From the NCBI RefSeq assembly GCF_950295315.1, contig NC_080168.1, positions 66,411,254 through 66,475,253 on the forward strand: DNA of 64,000 nt. Direction: 5' to 3'. Positions within the stretch are counted from its first letter, which is position 1. Every line of letters begins with the position of its first letter. A program made the position numbers and the translations under genes. The notes beneath the pieces are model-generated. The model had not been told where the DNA came from. It was given only the letters and a program-made list of their open reading frames with translations, and did no database searches. The stretch is from Erinaceus europaeus (taxonomy: Eukaryota > Chordata > Mammalia > Eulipotyphla > Erinaceidae). This document shows positions 29,806 through 39,130 of the stretch, in pieces.

Positions 29806-30400
29806 GGCTGTGCCAAAGGCATAGTGGCTATTGGTGTAGATGTTAAGTCTTTTCCCTTTTTCTAGGTTAAGGGCTTTTGTGAGGGCAATTAATTCAGCTT
29901 TTTGAGCTAAAGTCCCTGCAGGCAGGGCAGCTGCCCACACAGTCTCTTGTTCAATAGTTACCGTGGCCCCAGCATACCTTACCCCATCCCTGATGAAGCT
30001 GCTCCCATCCGTATACCAGTTCACTTCAGTTCCTTTTAAAGGCTGGTCTTTCAGTTCTTCCTGGAGGCTGGATGTACAGCTCAGAATCTCAGAGCAGTCA
30101 TGTAAGGGAGCGTCTAATTTGGGGTCAGGGATCAAGGTAGCTGGGTTCAAGGATGATCTGGATGAGAACTGAATGACAGGTGGATTTAGTAACAAGCTTT
30201 GATAATGAGTTAACTGGGCATTGCTGATCCACCTGTCAGGAGGTTGTCGGAGAATTCCATCTACAGCATGAGGAGTAGTCATGGTCAATTTCTGACCGAG
30301 AGTCAACTTCTGAGCATCCTTTGTCAACATAGCCATAGCAGCTATGATGCGGAGGCACGGTGGCCATCCGGCTGCCACTGAGTCTAGTTATTTTGAGAAA
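29806..30400 (-). pseudogene. pol: gamma-1 RT connection and RNase H, amino-terminal part
   Basis: The minus-strand frame 29557-30378 carries 'AAGWPPCLRIIAAMAML', 'PPDRWISNAQLTHYQSLL' and the RNase H start 'NWYTDGSSFIRDGVRYAGA' with the first Asp, then the Glu helix 'AQKAELIALTKAL'. The expected D-S becomes N-S (IYTNSHYAFG), losing one catalytic acid. The beta-1 LTR cuts it at 29805; codons beyond are LTR. Confidence 0.9.
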
Positions 30401-30417
30401 TAAGCTACCGGCCACAT

Positions 30418-31550
30418 TCAGGGACCTACTGTTTGTGTTAGGACCCCTTTTGCTATCCCTTGCTTTTCATCTATGAAAAGGTGAAAGGGTTTAGTCACAT
30501 CAGGCAGTCCCAAGGCCGGAGCTGACAACAGGGCATGCTTTAGTTGTTTAAAGGTGCTCTCATGAGCCTCAGTCCATTTAAAAGGCTGCCCTTCTCGGGT
30601 CGCCTCATAAAGGGGTTTTGCTATTTCAGCAAAACTGGGGATCCACAGCCGGCAAAATCTCACTGACCCCACGAATTCTCTTACCGCCCATCGGGTTGTG
30701 GGAGTAGGTACCTTAAGTATAGTCTCTTTTCTTGGTTCAGACAACCATCTTTGCCCATTGCTGAGGACATATCCCAGGTAGGTCACTTTCTCCTGGCACA
30801 GCTGAGCCTTCTTTTCAGAGGCTCGGTATCCTAGATCTCCCAACACTTGAAGGAGATCTTCAGTACTGTTACGACACTCTTCTATTGTTCTGGCTGCCAC
30901 CAGGAGACCGTCAACATACTGTAAAAGGGAGATCGTGGGATGTGCCTGTTGGTACTTACTCAGGTCCTGGCACAGCACCTCAAAGATGGTGGGAGAGTTT
31001 TTGAATCCCTGTGGTAGCCGGGTCCAAGTCAGCTGTTTGCTGAATCCTGCTTCACGGTCTTGCCACTCAAAGGCAAATACTGGATGGGCCTTTGGTGCTA
31101 AGGGGAGGCTAAAGAAGGCATCTTTTAGGTCTAGGACTGAGTACCATACTCGGTCAGGATCTAAGGAACTAAAAAGTGTGTGGGGGTTGAGTACTGTAGG
31201 ATGTATGTTTACAACCCTCTTATTTACTTCTCATAGGTCTTGGATGGGTCTGTAGTCCCCTGTGCCTGTTTTTTTATCGGTAAAAGTGGGGTGTTCCAGG
31301 GTTATTGGCATGATACCAGAATACCCAACTCCTATAATCTCCTGATATGGGGGGCAATGCTCTTACGGGATCCTAGAGGGAGAGGATATTGTCAAACCTG
31401 GATCAGCTCTACTCCAGGTTTGAGTTCTATCCAGATGGGGGTCTGGTGTTCTGCCAGACCCATTCCTCCTGTTTCGGCCCATGCAAGTGGAAATTTACTC
31501 ATCCAGACTATCATCTGGGGAGGAGGCTCTGAAGGGATGGGTTTCTGGTA
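30418..31550 (-). pseudogene. pol: gamma-1 reverse transcriptase
   Basis: The best frame is 30418-30978: palm-to-thumb with '[12 protein letters not shown]' where the gammaretroviral box is YVDD. The second Asp is Gly (GGT at 30907-30909), which should abolish polymerisation. '[15 protein letters not shown]' and '[15 protein letters not shown]' follow. From 30979 to 31550 fingers and palm are readable but have many stops. Confidence 0.88.
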
Positions 31551-31553
31551 AAG

Positions 31554-31940
31554 TCAGTATTCATCGGCCAAATTTAAAGTGAGGATAGGAACTGGCATGG
31601 AGTCGGTGGTCATAACTACTGGTCCTTGGGGTTGGAAAATAATAGTTGCTCCCATCTTGGAAAGCAGGTCTCTGCCAAGAAGGGAGTAAGGACATTCAGG
31701 AGTAAGCATAAAAGAATGAGATATTTGTCCCTTCCCCAAGTCCACAGTCCTCTGAGTAGTCCAGGAATATTGTTTCATGCCAGTTGCTCCTTGTACCCAG
31801 GTCTTTTGTCTGAATAGTTTTCCCATGGACTGGGTTAATGCTGAGTGTTGAGCCCCTGTATCTATTAGGAAGCTAACAGGTTTCCCCTCTATTTTTAAAG
31901 TTACCCTGGGTTCGGGGAGGGGACCTAAACCCTGTCATCC
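31554..31940 (-). pseudogene. pro: gamma-1 protease
   Basis: In frame with gag after the amber codon: an aspartic protease with an intact active-site 'LIDTGAQHS' (near 31850) and 'LLGRDLLSKMGA' near the carboxyl end. One TGA at 31935-31937 lies just after the amber codon, and a stop ends the frame at 31554. Confidence 0.85.
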
Positions 31941-33460
31941 CTAGTCACCCAGTTCTAGGATTTTTGTCTCAGTGTCTTTTTGTCTCCCCTTTCTTCTTGG
32001 ACACTCTCTGGCCCAGTGACCCATTTCCCTGCAATATGCACACTGATCTTCAAGGAGCTTCCTCTTTTTCTCCCCGTATAGACCTCTGCTTTTTTCAAAC
32101 CTTTGGGGAAGATGGGCCTTTCGGCCTCTCCACCATGGGCATTCTGTGGTAGCTGCCAACAATACCTTAGTGAAGTTGCAAGTCTGTTGCTCATTAGCTG
32201 TTATTATTGTCCGTAATTGGCATTCTTCAGGTGTTTCTTGGTTGTTAAAGACTTTCTCTGCTAGTGCCAATAATTCCTGTAAACACTTATCTGCTAATTT
32301 ATCTATTTTCTGAAGTTTTTTCTGGATATCAGGGGCAGCTTGATTTATAAAAGCCATAATTATTGCTGACTTATTTTCTGGAGCTTCTGGATCTAGGGGA
32401 GTGAACATTTGATATGCCTCCATAATTCTTTCTAAAAAAGCAGCTGGGGTTTCTGTCTTTTCTTGTTGCACACTACCAACCCTTGCTAGATTAGTGGGTT
32501 GGCATGCCGCCACCCGAAGACCACCTATCAGAGTCTGGTGATAGACCTGTAACTTCTCCTTACCTTCAGGTGAGTTAAAATCCCAGGTGGGTCTTATCAC
32601 AGGGAAACCGGCATCTATCAAGGCTGAGTTTAAGGTAGGGTTCCCATCTGCCCCAGGCACAAGTTTTTGGGCTTCCAAGAGGATCCTTTCTCTTTCATCT
32701 GTGATAAAAATGATGTGTAGAAGCTGCTGGCAGTCATCCCAGGTCGGCTGATGGGTAAAAACAACAGAATCTAATAAATCAATGAGTGCTGCTGGTTTTT
32801 CTGAAAACCTAGGGTTCTGCATTTTCCAATTATAAAGATCACTAGTGGAAAATGGTCAATATTGCATTAATTGTTGACCATTCTCATTCGGGGGTCCTAG
32901 GGCCCGAAGGAGCAGGGCCACCGAATCAGGGATTCTCTGGGCTGTGCGGGCTCTTGTACAAGGAGGGCTTCATTCCTGGTCTACTGCTGGGGGTTTCTGT
33001 GGGACTGGGGGAAGTTGAAGTTGGTAGGGAGGAGGGTACTCTAGGAGGTCTTCCTCAAGACCACCTTGGAGAATAGGGTAGGAGGGAGAAGTGAGAGGGG
33101 GTGCGGAAGGGACAGTAGGCTGACGACAAGAATCCTTTAAAGCAAGAACTGTGGGTCTCGAACCTTGTGGAGGAAGAAAGGGTTTTAGCCAAGAGGGGGG
33201 GTTCTCTACCAGATCCTGCCAAGTAAGGATATGAGAAATCTGGTCCGGGTGTCCTGGGTGTCCGAAGATGATGTCTCTGGTAGCATAGATAGTAGGCAGG
33301 TTCCATGTTCCTTCTGGGGGCCAACCAGTAGAGAAGGTTGGCCACTTATCTTGACAATAACTGATCATCCAGTCCTGTTTTACTTCTAGACTTAAATTGT
33401 GAGCTCTCTTTGAATTCTTTGAAATGATTCAGGACCATAGTCAAAGGAGTCGAAGTAGCC
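31941..33460 (-). pseudogene. gag: gamma-1 gag
   Basis: Matrix, p12-like and capsid-nucleocapsid segments share one minus-strand frame (ORFs 32970-33368 and 31941-32822). It is interrupted by two TGA codons near 32970 and 32859, and shifted near 33400. Features: matrix 'GHPDQISHILTWQDLV', a proline-rich late-domain-like 'PPPYQLQ', capsid 'ETPAAFLERIMEAYQMFTP', and one zinc knuckle 'CAYCREMGHWARECP'. It ends in TAG (31941-31943) with protease in frame after, the gammaretroviral readthrough arrangement. Confidence 0.9.
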
Positions 33461-33948
33461 TGACTCCTGACTTTAGACTTAAGAAAGACAAAACTGATAA
33501 TGAATACAAAGACAACACACACAAGGAAAATACAGAGACAACAACATATTTAAAGAAAACTCTAGAGGCCCAGCCGCCAAGACTCTGAACCAACAGATGG
33601 GGGAGGACAGCTCACGCTGCTTCCCTACAGATGGGAGGACAGCTCACGCTGCTTCCCTACAGATTGGAGGATAGCCTCTCACTGTCCCTTCCCTACAGAT
33701 GGGAGAACGGCCTCTTACGCAGCTTCCCTACAGATGGGAGGACAGCCTTTTGCTGCTTCGTGGGAGTAACCCACTCTCCCCTTCCAAATTTGCAAGGGGG
33801 ATCCAATCCTCTACAGCAGGGCCTGAGACGTCTCTCAGGACCCTGGGCCCAGAGCTGCCCAGAGCGTCCACCTTCAACTCCAAGGGTCTCTCACTACAGA
33901 CTGGTCCTGAAGGCTCAGTGAAGCTGGCATTCTTCTAGTGAGATGGGG
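33461..33948 (-). other. gamma-1 untranslated leader with tandem repeats
   Basis: Lies between PBS and gag, where splice donor and packaging signals occur. At 33594-33766 there are five direct repeats of 32-36 bp, each beginning CAGATGGGAG or a close variant and ending GCTTCCCTA. Function is unknown. Confidence 0.7.
33594..33766. repeat. Five ~34-bp tandem repeats in gamma-1 leader
   Basis: Units 1 and 2 differ by only a two-base indel; units 3-5 are more diverged. All share the ACAGATGGGAG and TTCCCTA ends. Confidence 0.9.
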
Positions 33949-33966
33949 ATCCCTGATGAGGCCCCA
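33949..33966 (-). promoter_or_regulatory. Primer binding site of gamma-1 (tRNA-Pro-like)
   Basis: Sense TGGGGCCTCATCAGGGAT, two bases after the LTR, matches the tRNA-Pro site TGGGGGCTCGTCCGGGAT at 15 of 18 positions. Confidence 0.8.
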
Positions 33967-33968
33967 TA

Positions 33969-34233
33969 TGTTGTGCCCAGAAGTTCGAGTCCCAATCTCA
34001 TGCAAAGAAGACCAGAATCACATGCAATAGAAAGAGCCTTTATTACCAAGCTTAAGCTTGGGCCGCCGACACCCTTCCAAGCAAAGGGAGAGTCTGCAAC
34101 CCCGATCACTTCTTGTCCCACCTTTTTATAGTTACCACAGGGTGGACACAGGTGGAAATATCCACATGAAACAAGGAACAATTGGCCTCGAGCCAACAGC
34201 TGCTCTCAATATTTGCTCCCCCCCAACCCCACA
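33969..34233 (-). repeat. 5' LTR of gamma-1
   Basis: 265 bp from TGTTGTGCCCAGAAGTTCGA to CCCCAACCCCACA on the plus strand. It is homologous to 17585-17851. It is short for a gammaretroviral LTR. Confidence 0.88.
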
Positions 34234-34239
34234 TTTACC

Positions 34240-34515
34240 TCCAGGGTTATCTCAGGGCTCCGTACTGGCACTATGAATCCTGCTCCTGGAGGCTTTTTTT
34301 TTTTTTTTTTTTGTATAGGACTGGGAGAAATTGAGAGAGGAGAGGGAGGGAGAGAGGAAAAGAGACAGAGAGACACCTGCATCCCTGCTTTCCAACATGT
34401 GAAGCTTCCCCTTTGCAGGTGGGGATCCAGGAGCTTGAACCAGGATCCTTGCGCAGGTCCTTGTCCTTAGTACTATGTGCGCTTACCCCAGTGCAGCACC
34501 GCCTGGCCCCCTTGG
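34240..34515 (-). repeat. SINE-A, long form, reverse
   Basis: CCTCCAGGGTTATCTCAGGG, T-run, GAGAGAGGAGAGGGAGGGAG and GCGCTTACCCCAGTGCAGCA. Gamma-1 appears to have landed at its A-tail side. Confidence 0.85.
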
Positions 34516-34734
34516 GTATGTCTTTTCTTAGAGAGGTTGTCACTGCAGCCAGGGGAGAAGGCACCCGTGAAAAGCAAATGTTGGGGGTGAAGTGCAGGCT
34601 GCAGGTGAGTGTGGGGTTGCGGCCAGCAGGTCTCAGCCATGTCCTGCTTACACTGTCCCCAGGGAGAGACTGGGCTCCCGTCACCTCACTGTGTGTGTCA
34701 GAGTGACCTCCTGCTTCTCATATTATCTCACACC

Positions 34735-35690
34735 AAGGCTTTGATTATTATTAAAACAGAGATCACCAAGTAAGAAAAGCATAGGTAGGGAACACCTCCT
34801 GCTTTGTGGAACATTCACATTCCAGGGGCACTTTTCTCCCTAGAGATCACATCACAGTTTCTATGTCTTCTGTTATTCCTGTATCTGTGTGCTAGGCAGA
34901 TGTCCTATTGATTAAGATTAATATTCTACCTATATGTTCTTGCCCCCATGCATCAGAAGCCGTGGTTCATAGAAAGTTCAAGCTTGTTACATTTCTAGGG
35001 GCCTTAAACAAATTGAGCAGCCCAATTTTTATAAAATCTGTTTCATTGTTTGATCAAGGAGTTTTGTTTTGTTCCTTACTGAGAAGGCACCAAGGTGGTG
35101 CTGACCTGGCCAGCCTCTCCATAAAGTTAAGCTCTCTAATTGGAATCTATCTTTCTTATATGCTCACTATGTGACCTAGGTTCTCGTCTACTATTCCTGC
35201 ATAAGGAAGTGGAAGCATAGTGGTGGGTGGTAGATTAAAAAGCCCATTGTATCTAGGCAGGTGCTGACTTTCCATTTATTAATTATGCTATGTAAGGGGG
35301 CCCCTTCACTGTGGGAACCACCAATCTTTCTCTGTATTTTAGGGGGAATACTAAAGGAAGTGGTGTAGATAAAGGGGAAAACAATTCTTCCTCTTGGAAT
35401 TTAGGAGGAAGAATCTTCCTCCTAAAAAAATCTGCACTACTTACATTGCTCATTCCATTATGATCAATCTGACAGAATGCAGTACAGGTTTTGTTATTAT
35501 TTTTGTTATTGGTCAGTCTCTGAGCCTGGCCACAGGTACAGATTATCAAGACCACACAGAGCTTAATCCCAAACCCTATACATGGCAGAAGGCAGGGTGG
35601 TTTCAGTTTGGCCTGGAGAGTCCAGCCGTGCTAAACTCCCTAGGAAGCTGGTAATGTGTCAAGCAGCTCACATGGCGGCACCTGTGCCAA
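34735..35690 (-). mobile_element. Inverted homologue of segment E
   Basis: Reverse complement of 19063-19960 with indels. Shared landmarks are the end GCACAGGTGCCGCCATG (sense), the signal-like start ending GQAQ, CTTGATCAAACAATG and CACCTCCTGC. The minus-strand frame 35283-35555 (90 codons) keeps the signal-like start and a longer open stretch than the 19063 copy. It is probably the amino end of a retroviral env-like frame; I cannot place it in a known family. Confidence 0.65.
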
Positions 35691-35692
35691 AA

Positions 35693-35870
35693 AAGAAGGA
35701 GGAAGAGGAGGAGGAAATAACCAAAATGCCCTTTGACAAATAACTGGGTAGAAAAAGTTATAAAGATGATGAAGAAGGAGGAGGAGGAGGAAACAACCAA
35801 AATCCCTTTGACAGATGATTGGATAGAAAAGTTTTAAAGATGAAGAAGGAAGAGGAGGAGAAGAAGAAAA
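35693..35870. repeat. GA-rich ~70-bp tandem duplication
   Basis: Two to three units, each (GAG)n then ACCAAAATSCCCTTTGACA and GATAGAAAAGTTTTAAAGAT. It is a minisatellite with a purine-rich core. Confidence 0.75.
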
Positions 35871-36144
35871 AGGATAATGCATCTGTTCTTCTGCAACTAT
35901 GGAGACCTTCCACAACAAAGGGAGAGATTAAACTTAGATGATATCAGTCATGGAGAATAGTGTACTCTGTGGGGTGATTGTAAAAGCATGGTAAGAGCAT
36001 AGGGGAACTCCCATCATAAAGATGGAGGTCTGAAAATACACCCCACCTGTCAGCCTCTCCCTCTAGCATGGAGGGAAAAGCTTTCCTGACTCAGTTTTCT
36101 CTTGTCAGTCTCCCAAGCATACCCCTTAACACTTAACTCATCCC

Positions 36145-36567
36145 TGTCGTATGCTTTACATTGGCTTGTTCTAGCCCTCCCCCTCCAAGAGAATTGGATG
36201 AGTCCTGTTAATTTCGCGGGCCTGCTTGGCCCCGCCCCAAGGGACCCTGGGAGAGGGTTCCGGAGTCCGAGAGTTCCTGAGTTCCCCAGTGACAGAGTTC
36301 CTGAGTTCCGGAGTTCGAGAGTGCGAGAGTGCGAGAGTTTCTGAGTTCCAGAGTAAGGGAGAGGGTTCCTGAGTTCCAGAGTAAGAGAGAGTGCTTGCGC
36401 CGCTGCAAAGAGACAGCAGAGTTCTGTTTGGTGATTAGTTTGTCTTAGTTTGTGAATCGTTGTTCCTGAATAAAGAAATACAGCTGCCCTGCCCAGCCGT
36501 TGTCTCCGCGTCTCTGTTACCCGCCGTGAAGCAAGCCCGGCCAGAGCCTCTGAAAATTTTAACAACA
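36145..36567 (+). repeat. 5' LTR of NA-1
   Basis: TGTCGTATGC ... TTAACAACA. U3 holds an array of GAGTTCC/GAGTTCG units at 36268-36392. AATAAA lies near 36471. U5 contains GTTACCCGCCGTGAAGCAAG, akin to LTR-2. Confidence 0.95.
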
Positions 36568-36569
36568 AA

Positions 36570-36587
36570 TGGCGCCCAACGTGGGGC
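36570..36587 (+). promoter_or_regulatory. Primer binding site of NA-1 (tRNA-Lys1,2)
   Basis: TGGCGCCCAACGTGGGGC matches the tRNA-Lys1,2 site at all 18 positions, two bases after the LTR. Confidence 0.95.
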
Positions 36588-36638
36588 TGACCTGCGCATC
36601 TCTCAGATAAGTAAAGACAATTTGGCTACCTATGCACG

Positions 36639-37457
36639 ATGGCCTTCTCTTCTGCTTGTGAAGAGATCTCCAAAGGCCTCTGCTCTTTCTTCACGAGACT
36701 GTTTTGCTGTTTCTGGAACATTTATCTCTGGACCACTCTGTGGTTTCCACTCGCTCGGGCGAACTCAGAACAGCCAGCGGGAAGAGCCAGCGGGCGGGAG
36801 GCAAGGCGCGGAGCTGCTGTTTCCACCTGGTCAAACAGCCAGCCAGCCGGCTGCGCCCAGACAACCCCGCGCACCGCGCCAGCAACCCCGCAGCCCCGCA
36901 GCCCGCAGGAGGCCTACGCCACCATGCAAGAGCCCGATGCCAGCACGCTAGAGCCCGATGCCAACATGCTGGAGCCCGATGCCAACATGCTGGAGCCTGA
37001 GGCCAACATGCTGGAGCCCGATGCCAACATGCTGGAGCCTGAGGCCAGCCCACAGGAGCCGGCTCTCCACCGCGTGGTGCAGGGCACTGGACGCGTGATC
37101 CCTCCACGCTGCTCGGCCACTGCGAACAGGGCAGCAGACATGGCAGGGCCATGGGGCAGGGCCGCGGCGTTCTATCATGGCCGCCACCCCTGGGCACCTA
37201 GGCTCACGCCTTCTACAAAGATGGCCTGCCTGCCCTCTTTCTATGAATTCTGGAACCATCCCGGGCCTCCTGGACCCCCGGGCTCCCTGCCAAAACTGGG
37301 CACACGAGATCTCCAGCCGCCGGTCCGGTCTGAAGACAGACAAGCTGGAGTACGCAGAGATTTGTGCAGAGATCGCAACCTGCAATTCCTAGAAGTGGAG
37401 CTGCGCGGGAAGCCACCTCCGGATGGTGAACCCCCCCCAACAACTAAGACAATATAG
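36639..37457 (+). CDS. NA-family protein with heptapeptide repeats, function unknown
   Basis: 272 codons. The start was chosen because MAFSSACEEISKGL is also the start in NA-2. Order: a possibly membrane-active segment rich in Phe/Trp/Leu (residues about 14-38, SFFTRLFCCFWNIYLWTTLW), an Ala/Pro/Ser/Arg-rich linker, then five to six seven-residue repeats of type EPDANML (codons about 97-137), and a tail with 'LCRDRNLQFLEVELRGKPPP'. The tail frame is also open in NA-2 (50846-51235) and NA-3 (46977-47222). It does not resemble gag, env or a polymerase that I know. It could be a degenerate gag start plus captured sequence. Confidence 0.6.
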   Translation: MAFSSACEEISKGLCSFFTRLFCCFWNIYLWTTLWFPLARANSEQPAGRASGREARRGAAVSTWSNSQPAGCAQTTPRTAPATPQPRSPQEAYATMQEPDASTLEPDANMLEPDANMLEPEANMLEPDANMLEPEASPQEPALHRVVQGTGRVIPPRCSATANRAADMAGPWGRAAAFYHGRHPWAPRLTPSTKMACLPSFYEFWNHPGPPGPPGSLPKLGTRDLQPPVRSEDRQAGVRRDLCRDRNLQFLEVELRGKPPPDGEPPPTTKTI

Positions 37458-38166
37458 ATTTAAATTCGTGTTTAAAATGACATGTCTTCGTAACAAAGGT
37501 TTCTCTCCTCGTGTATTAATGACTATGTTTATGTGTATGTTTAAAGTTTGGTAAACAGTAGCTTTAAGGCTAAATTCTTACTAGTCAAAGATAAATGAAA
37601 AAGGTTTTCAACGTAATTCTCATAAAGATAAAAATTAACTTACATTTAAAGTCTGAGGTAAAAATTAGTTAACAATCAATATATTTCAACTAAGTTGGTC
37701 TAAACAAAAGGTTAAATAGACTTGTTGATATGTAAAACACTACCTTCTCTATTAGAAATGGTAGATCGCACAATGGCTATGCTAATTATTCTCATGCCTG
37801 AGGTTTCCTCTCCGGCCCACACCTAGGGTGTGTCTCCATCTTGAATGGGTGTAACAAAAGGTTAAAAGACGTTGTTGATATGTAAAAGTCTCAAATTCCT
37901 TCTCTATTAGAAATGTTAGATCGTGCAGTAGATATGCTAATAACAAGTTTTGTTTCATAGTAAGTAAGTTGCAGCCAGCTGCCTTTGGGACCCTAGGCCG
38001 TTCCCCGCCCCCATGCAAATGCCCATCGAGGCAAGTAGCCCCCCAGAGGCAAGAAATGTTTTTTTTTTCAGATATGGCCCCCTCAGGCCTTCCCTTGGCA
38101 ACATGCTGGTTTTGGTTATATATGTTTCTGTTCACCCCACACCCTTGATACTATAGTCATTTAGTT
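37458..38166 (+). other. AT-rich 3' internal region of NA-1
   Basis: Non-coding. It holds a diverged direct duplication of about 85-100 bp, with GTTGATATGTAAAA and TTCTCTATTAGAAATG occurring near 37724 and 37873. The first unit is followed by a stretch resembling the SINE-C head. Related sequence occurs in beta-2 (about 44880-45090, reverse) and after the L1 in gamma-2. Confidence 0.7.
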
Positions 38167-38184
38167 AAAAAGAAAAGGGGGAAT
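38167..38184 (+). promoter_or_regulatory. Polypurine tract of NA-1
   Basis: AAAAAGAAAAGGGGGAAT directly precedes the 3' LTR. Confidence 0.85.
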
Positions 38185-38607
38185 TGTCGTATGCTTTACA
38201 TTGGCTTGTTCTAGCCCTCCCCCTCCAAGAGAATTGGATGAGTCCTGTTAATTTCGCGGGCCTGCTTGGCCCCGCCCCAAGGGACCCTGGGAGAGGGTTC
38301 CGGAGTCCGAGAGTTCCTGAGTTCCCCAGTGACAGAGTTCCTGAGTTCCGGAGTTCGAGAGTGCGAGAGTGCGAGAGTTTCTGAGTTCCAGAGTAAGGGA
38401 GAGGGTTCCTGAGTTCCAGAGTAAGAGAGAGTGCTTGCGCCGCTGCAAAGAGACAGCAGAGTTCTGTTTGGTGATTAGTTTGTCTTAGTTTGTGAATCGT
38501 TGTTCCTGAATAAAGAAATACAGCTGCCCTGCCCAGCCGTTGTCTCCGCGTCTCTGTTACCCGCCGTGAAGCAAGCCCGGCCAGAGCCTCTGAAAATTTT
38601 AACAACA
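38185..38607 (+). repeat. 3' LTR of NA-1
   Basis: Sequence identical to 36145-36567 by eye, offset exactly 2,040 bp. Confidence 0.95.
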
Positions 38608-39130
38608 ATCCCCTTGTTACAAACCAAATGGTTGCCTTGTTAAAGTTCACTGTAAGTTGACCATCTTTGATCACATACAAACTATACTCCATCATCCTAC
38701 CCTGTTAGTAGAATAATAGTAAGGCCCACTCTCCATTTACTCATTCCTTGATCACATATACTCCATATATCAATATTCTGCCTTGACTAATTTTCTCTAT
38801 CTGCCTCTCCGTTGCTGGTATAATTAACATGTTTTTCTAAATACCTTCAGTTAATTGACTCTCTTACCCAATAGCCACTAATCATTCCTGAACTCTCCTC
38901 TACCGCTATCAATTCTCTTCATTCCTTAGACCCTTCACCATGAGGGTTCTGACCTTTAAAAACCCATCATTATTGTCACTTGTGAAAAAATCCTTTGTTC
39001 CCTTCTGCTATTTAAGCCCTGCCTTCTGTACAATAGATGGATTGTTTGCAACTAAATTCTCCTGGTCTTTTCCTGTTTTAGCCACTGGAGTTAACATGAG
39101 AGGCCAGTACCAAGGCTTAACTCTGTTGTG

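Larger units (their letters stand above)
17585..34233 (-). mobile_element. Gammaretrovirus-like provirus gamma-1 (env-deleted), hosting beta-1
   Basis: Terminal repeats at 17585-17851 and 33969-34233 (about 6% different by eye) enclose gag-pro-pol in gammaretrovirus order on the minus strand. The sequence TTTAC flanks both ends (17580-17584 and 34234-34238). Without the nested beta-1 provirus and the 1.1-kb segment at 19063, the element would be about 6.3 kb, short of a full provirus because env is missing. It is defective: stops in gag and RT, a changed RT catalytic residue, and the RNase H region split by beta-1. Confidence 0.9.
36145..38607 (+). mobile_element. NA-1: compact non-autonomous LTR retrotransposon, apparently very young
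   Basis: 2,463 bp: two LTRs of 423 bp identical by line-by-line reading, perfect Lys1,2-type PBS, a 272-codon ORF, an AT-rich 3' part, and PPT. ATCCC flanks both ends (36140-36144, 38608-38612). No gag, protease, RT or integrase signature is present, so mobilisation must have used enzymes from another element. Two further family members are at 46936-48352 and 49741-52094. Confidence 0.93.
35968..39130 (+). mobile_element. LTR-1 copy split by NA-1
   Basis: The 5' part 35968-36144 (TGTGGGGTGATTGTAAAAGC) and the 3' part 38608 to about 39130 follow the 7364 LTR in order. NA-1 lies between with a 5-bp duplication. The right boundary is approximate. Confidence 0.7.

Noticed and set aside
33594..33766. 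CRISPR-like regularly spaced repeats
   Set aside because: The units are head-to-tail tandem repeats without unique spacers, in a mammalian retroviral leader.
36948..37385. 145-codon antisense ORF over the NA-1 repeat zone
   Set aside because: The 21-bp repeat is open in several frames. The sense frame has the LTR promoter direction and the conserved start, so it is preferred.
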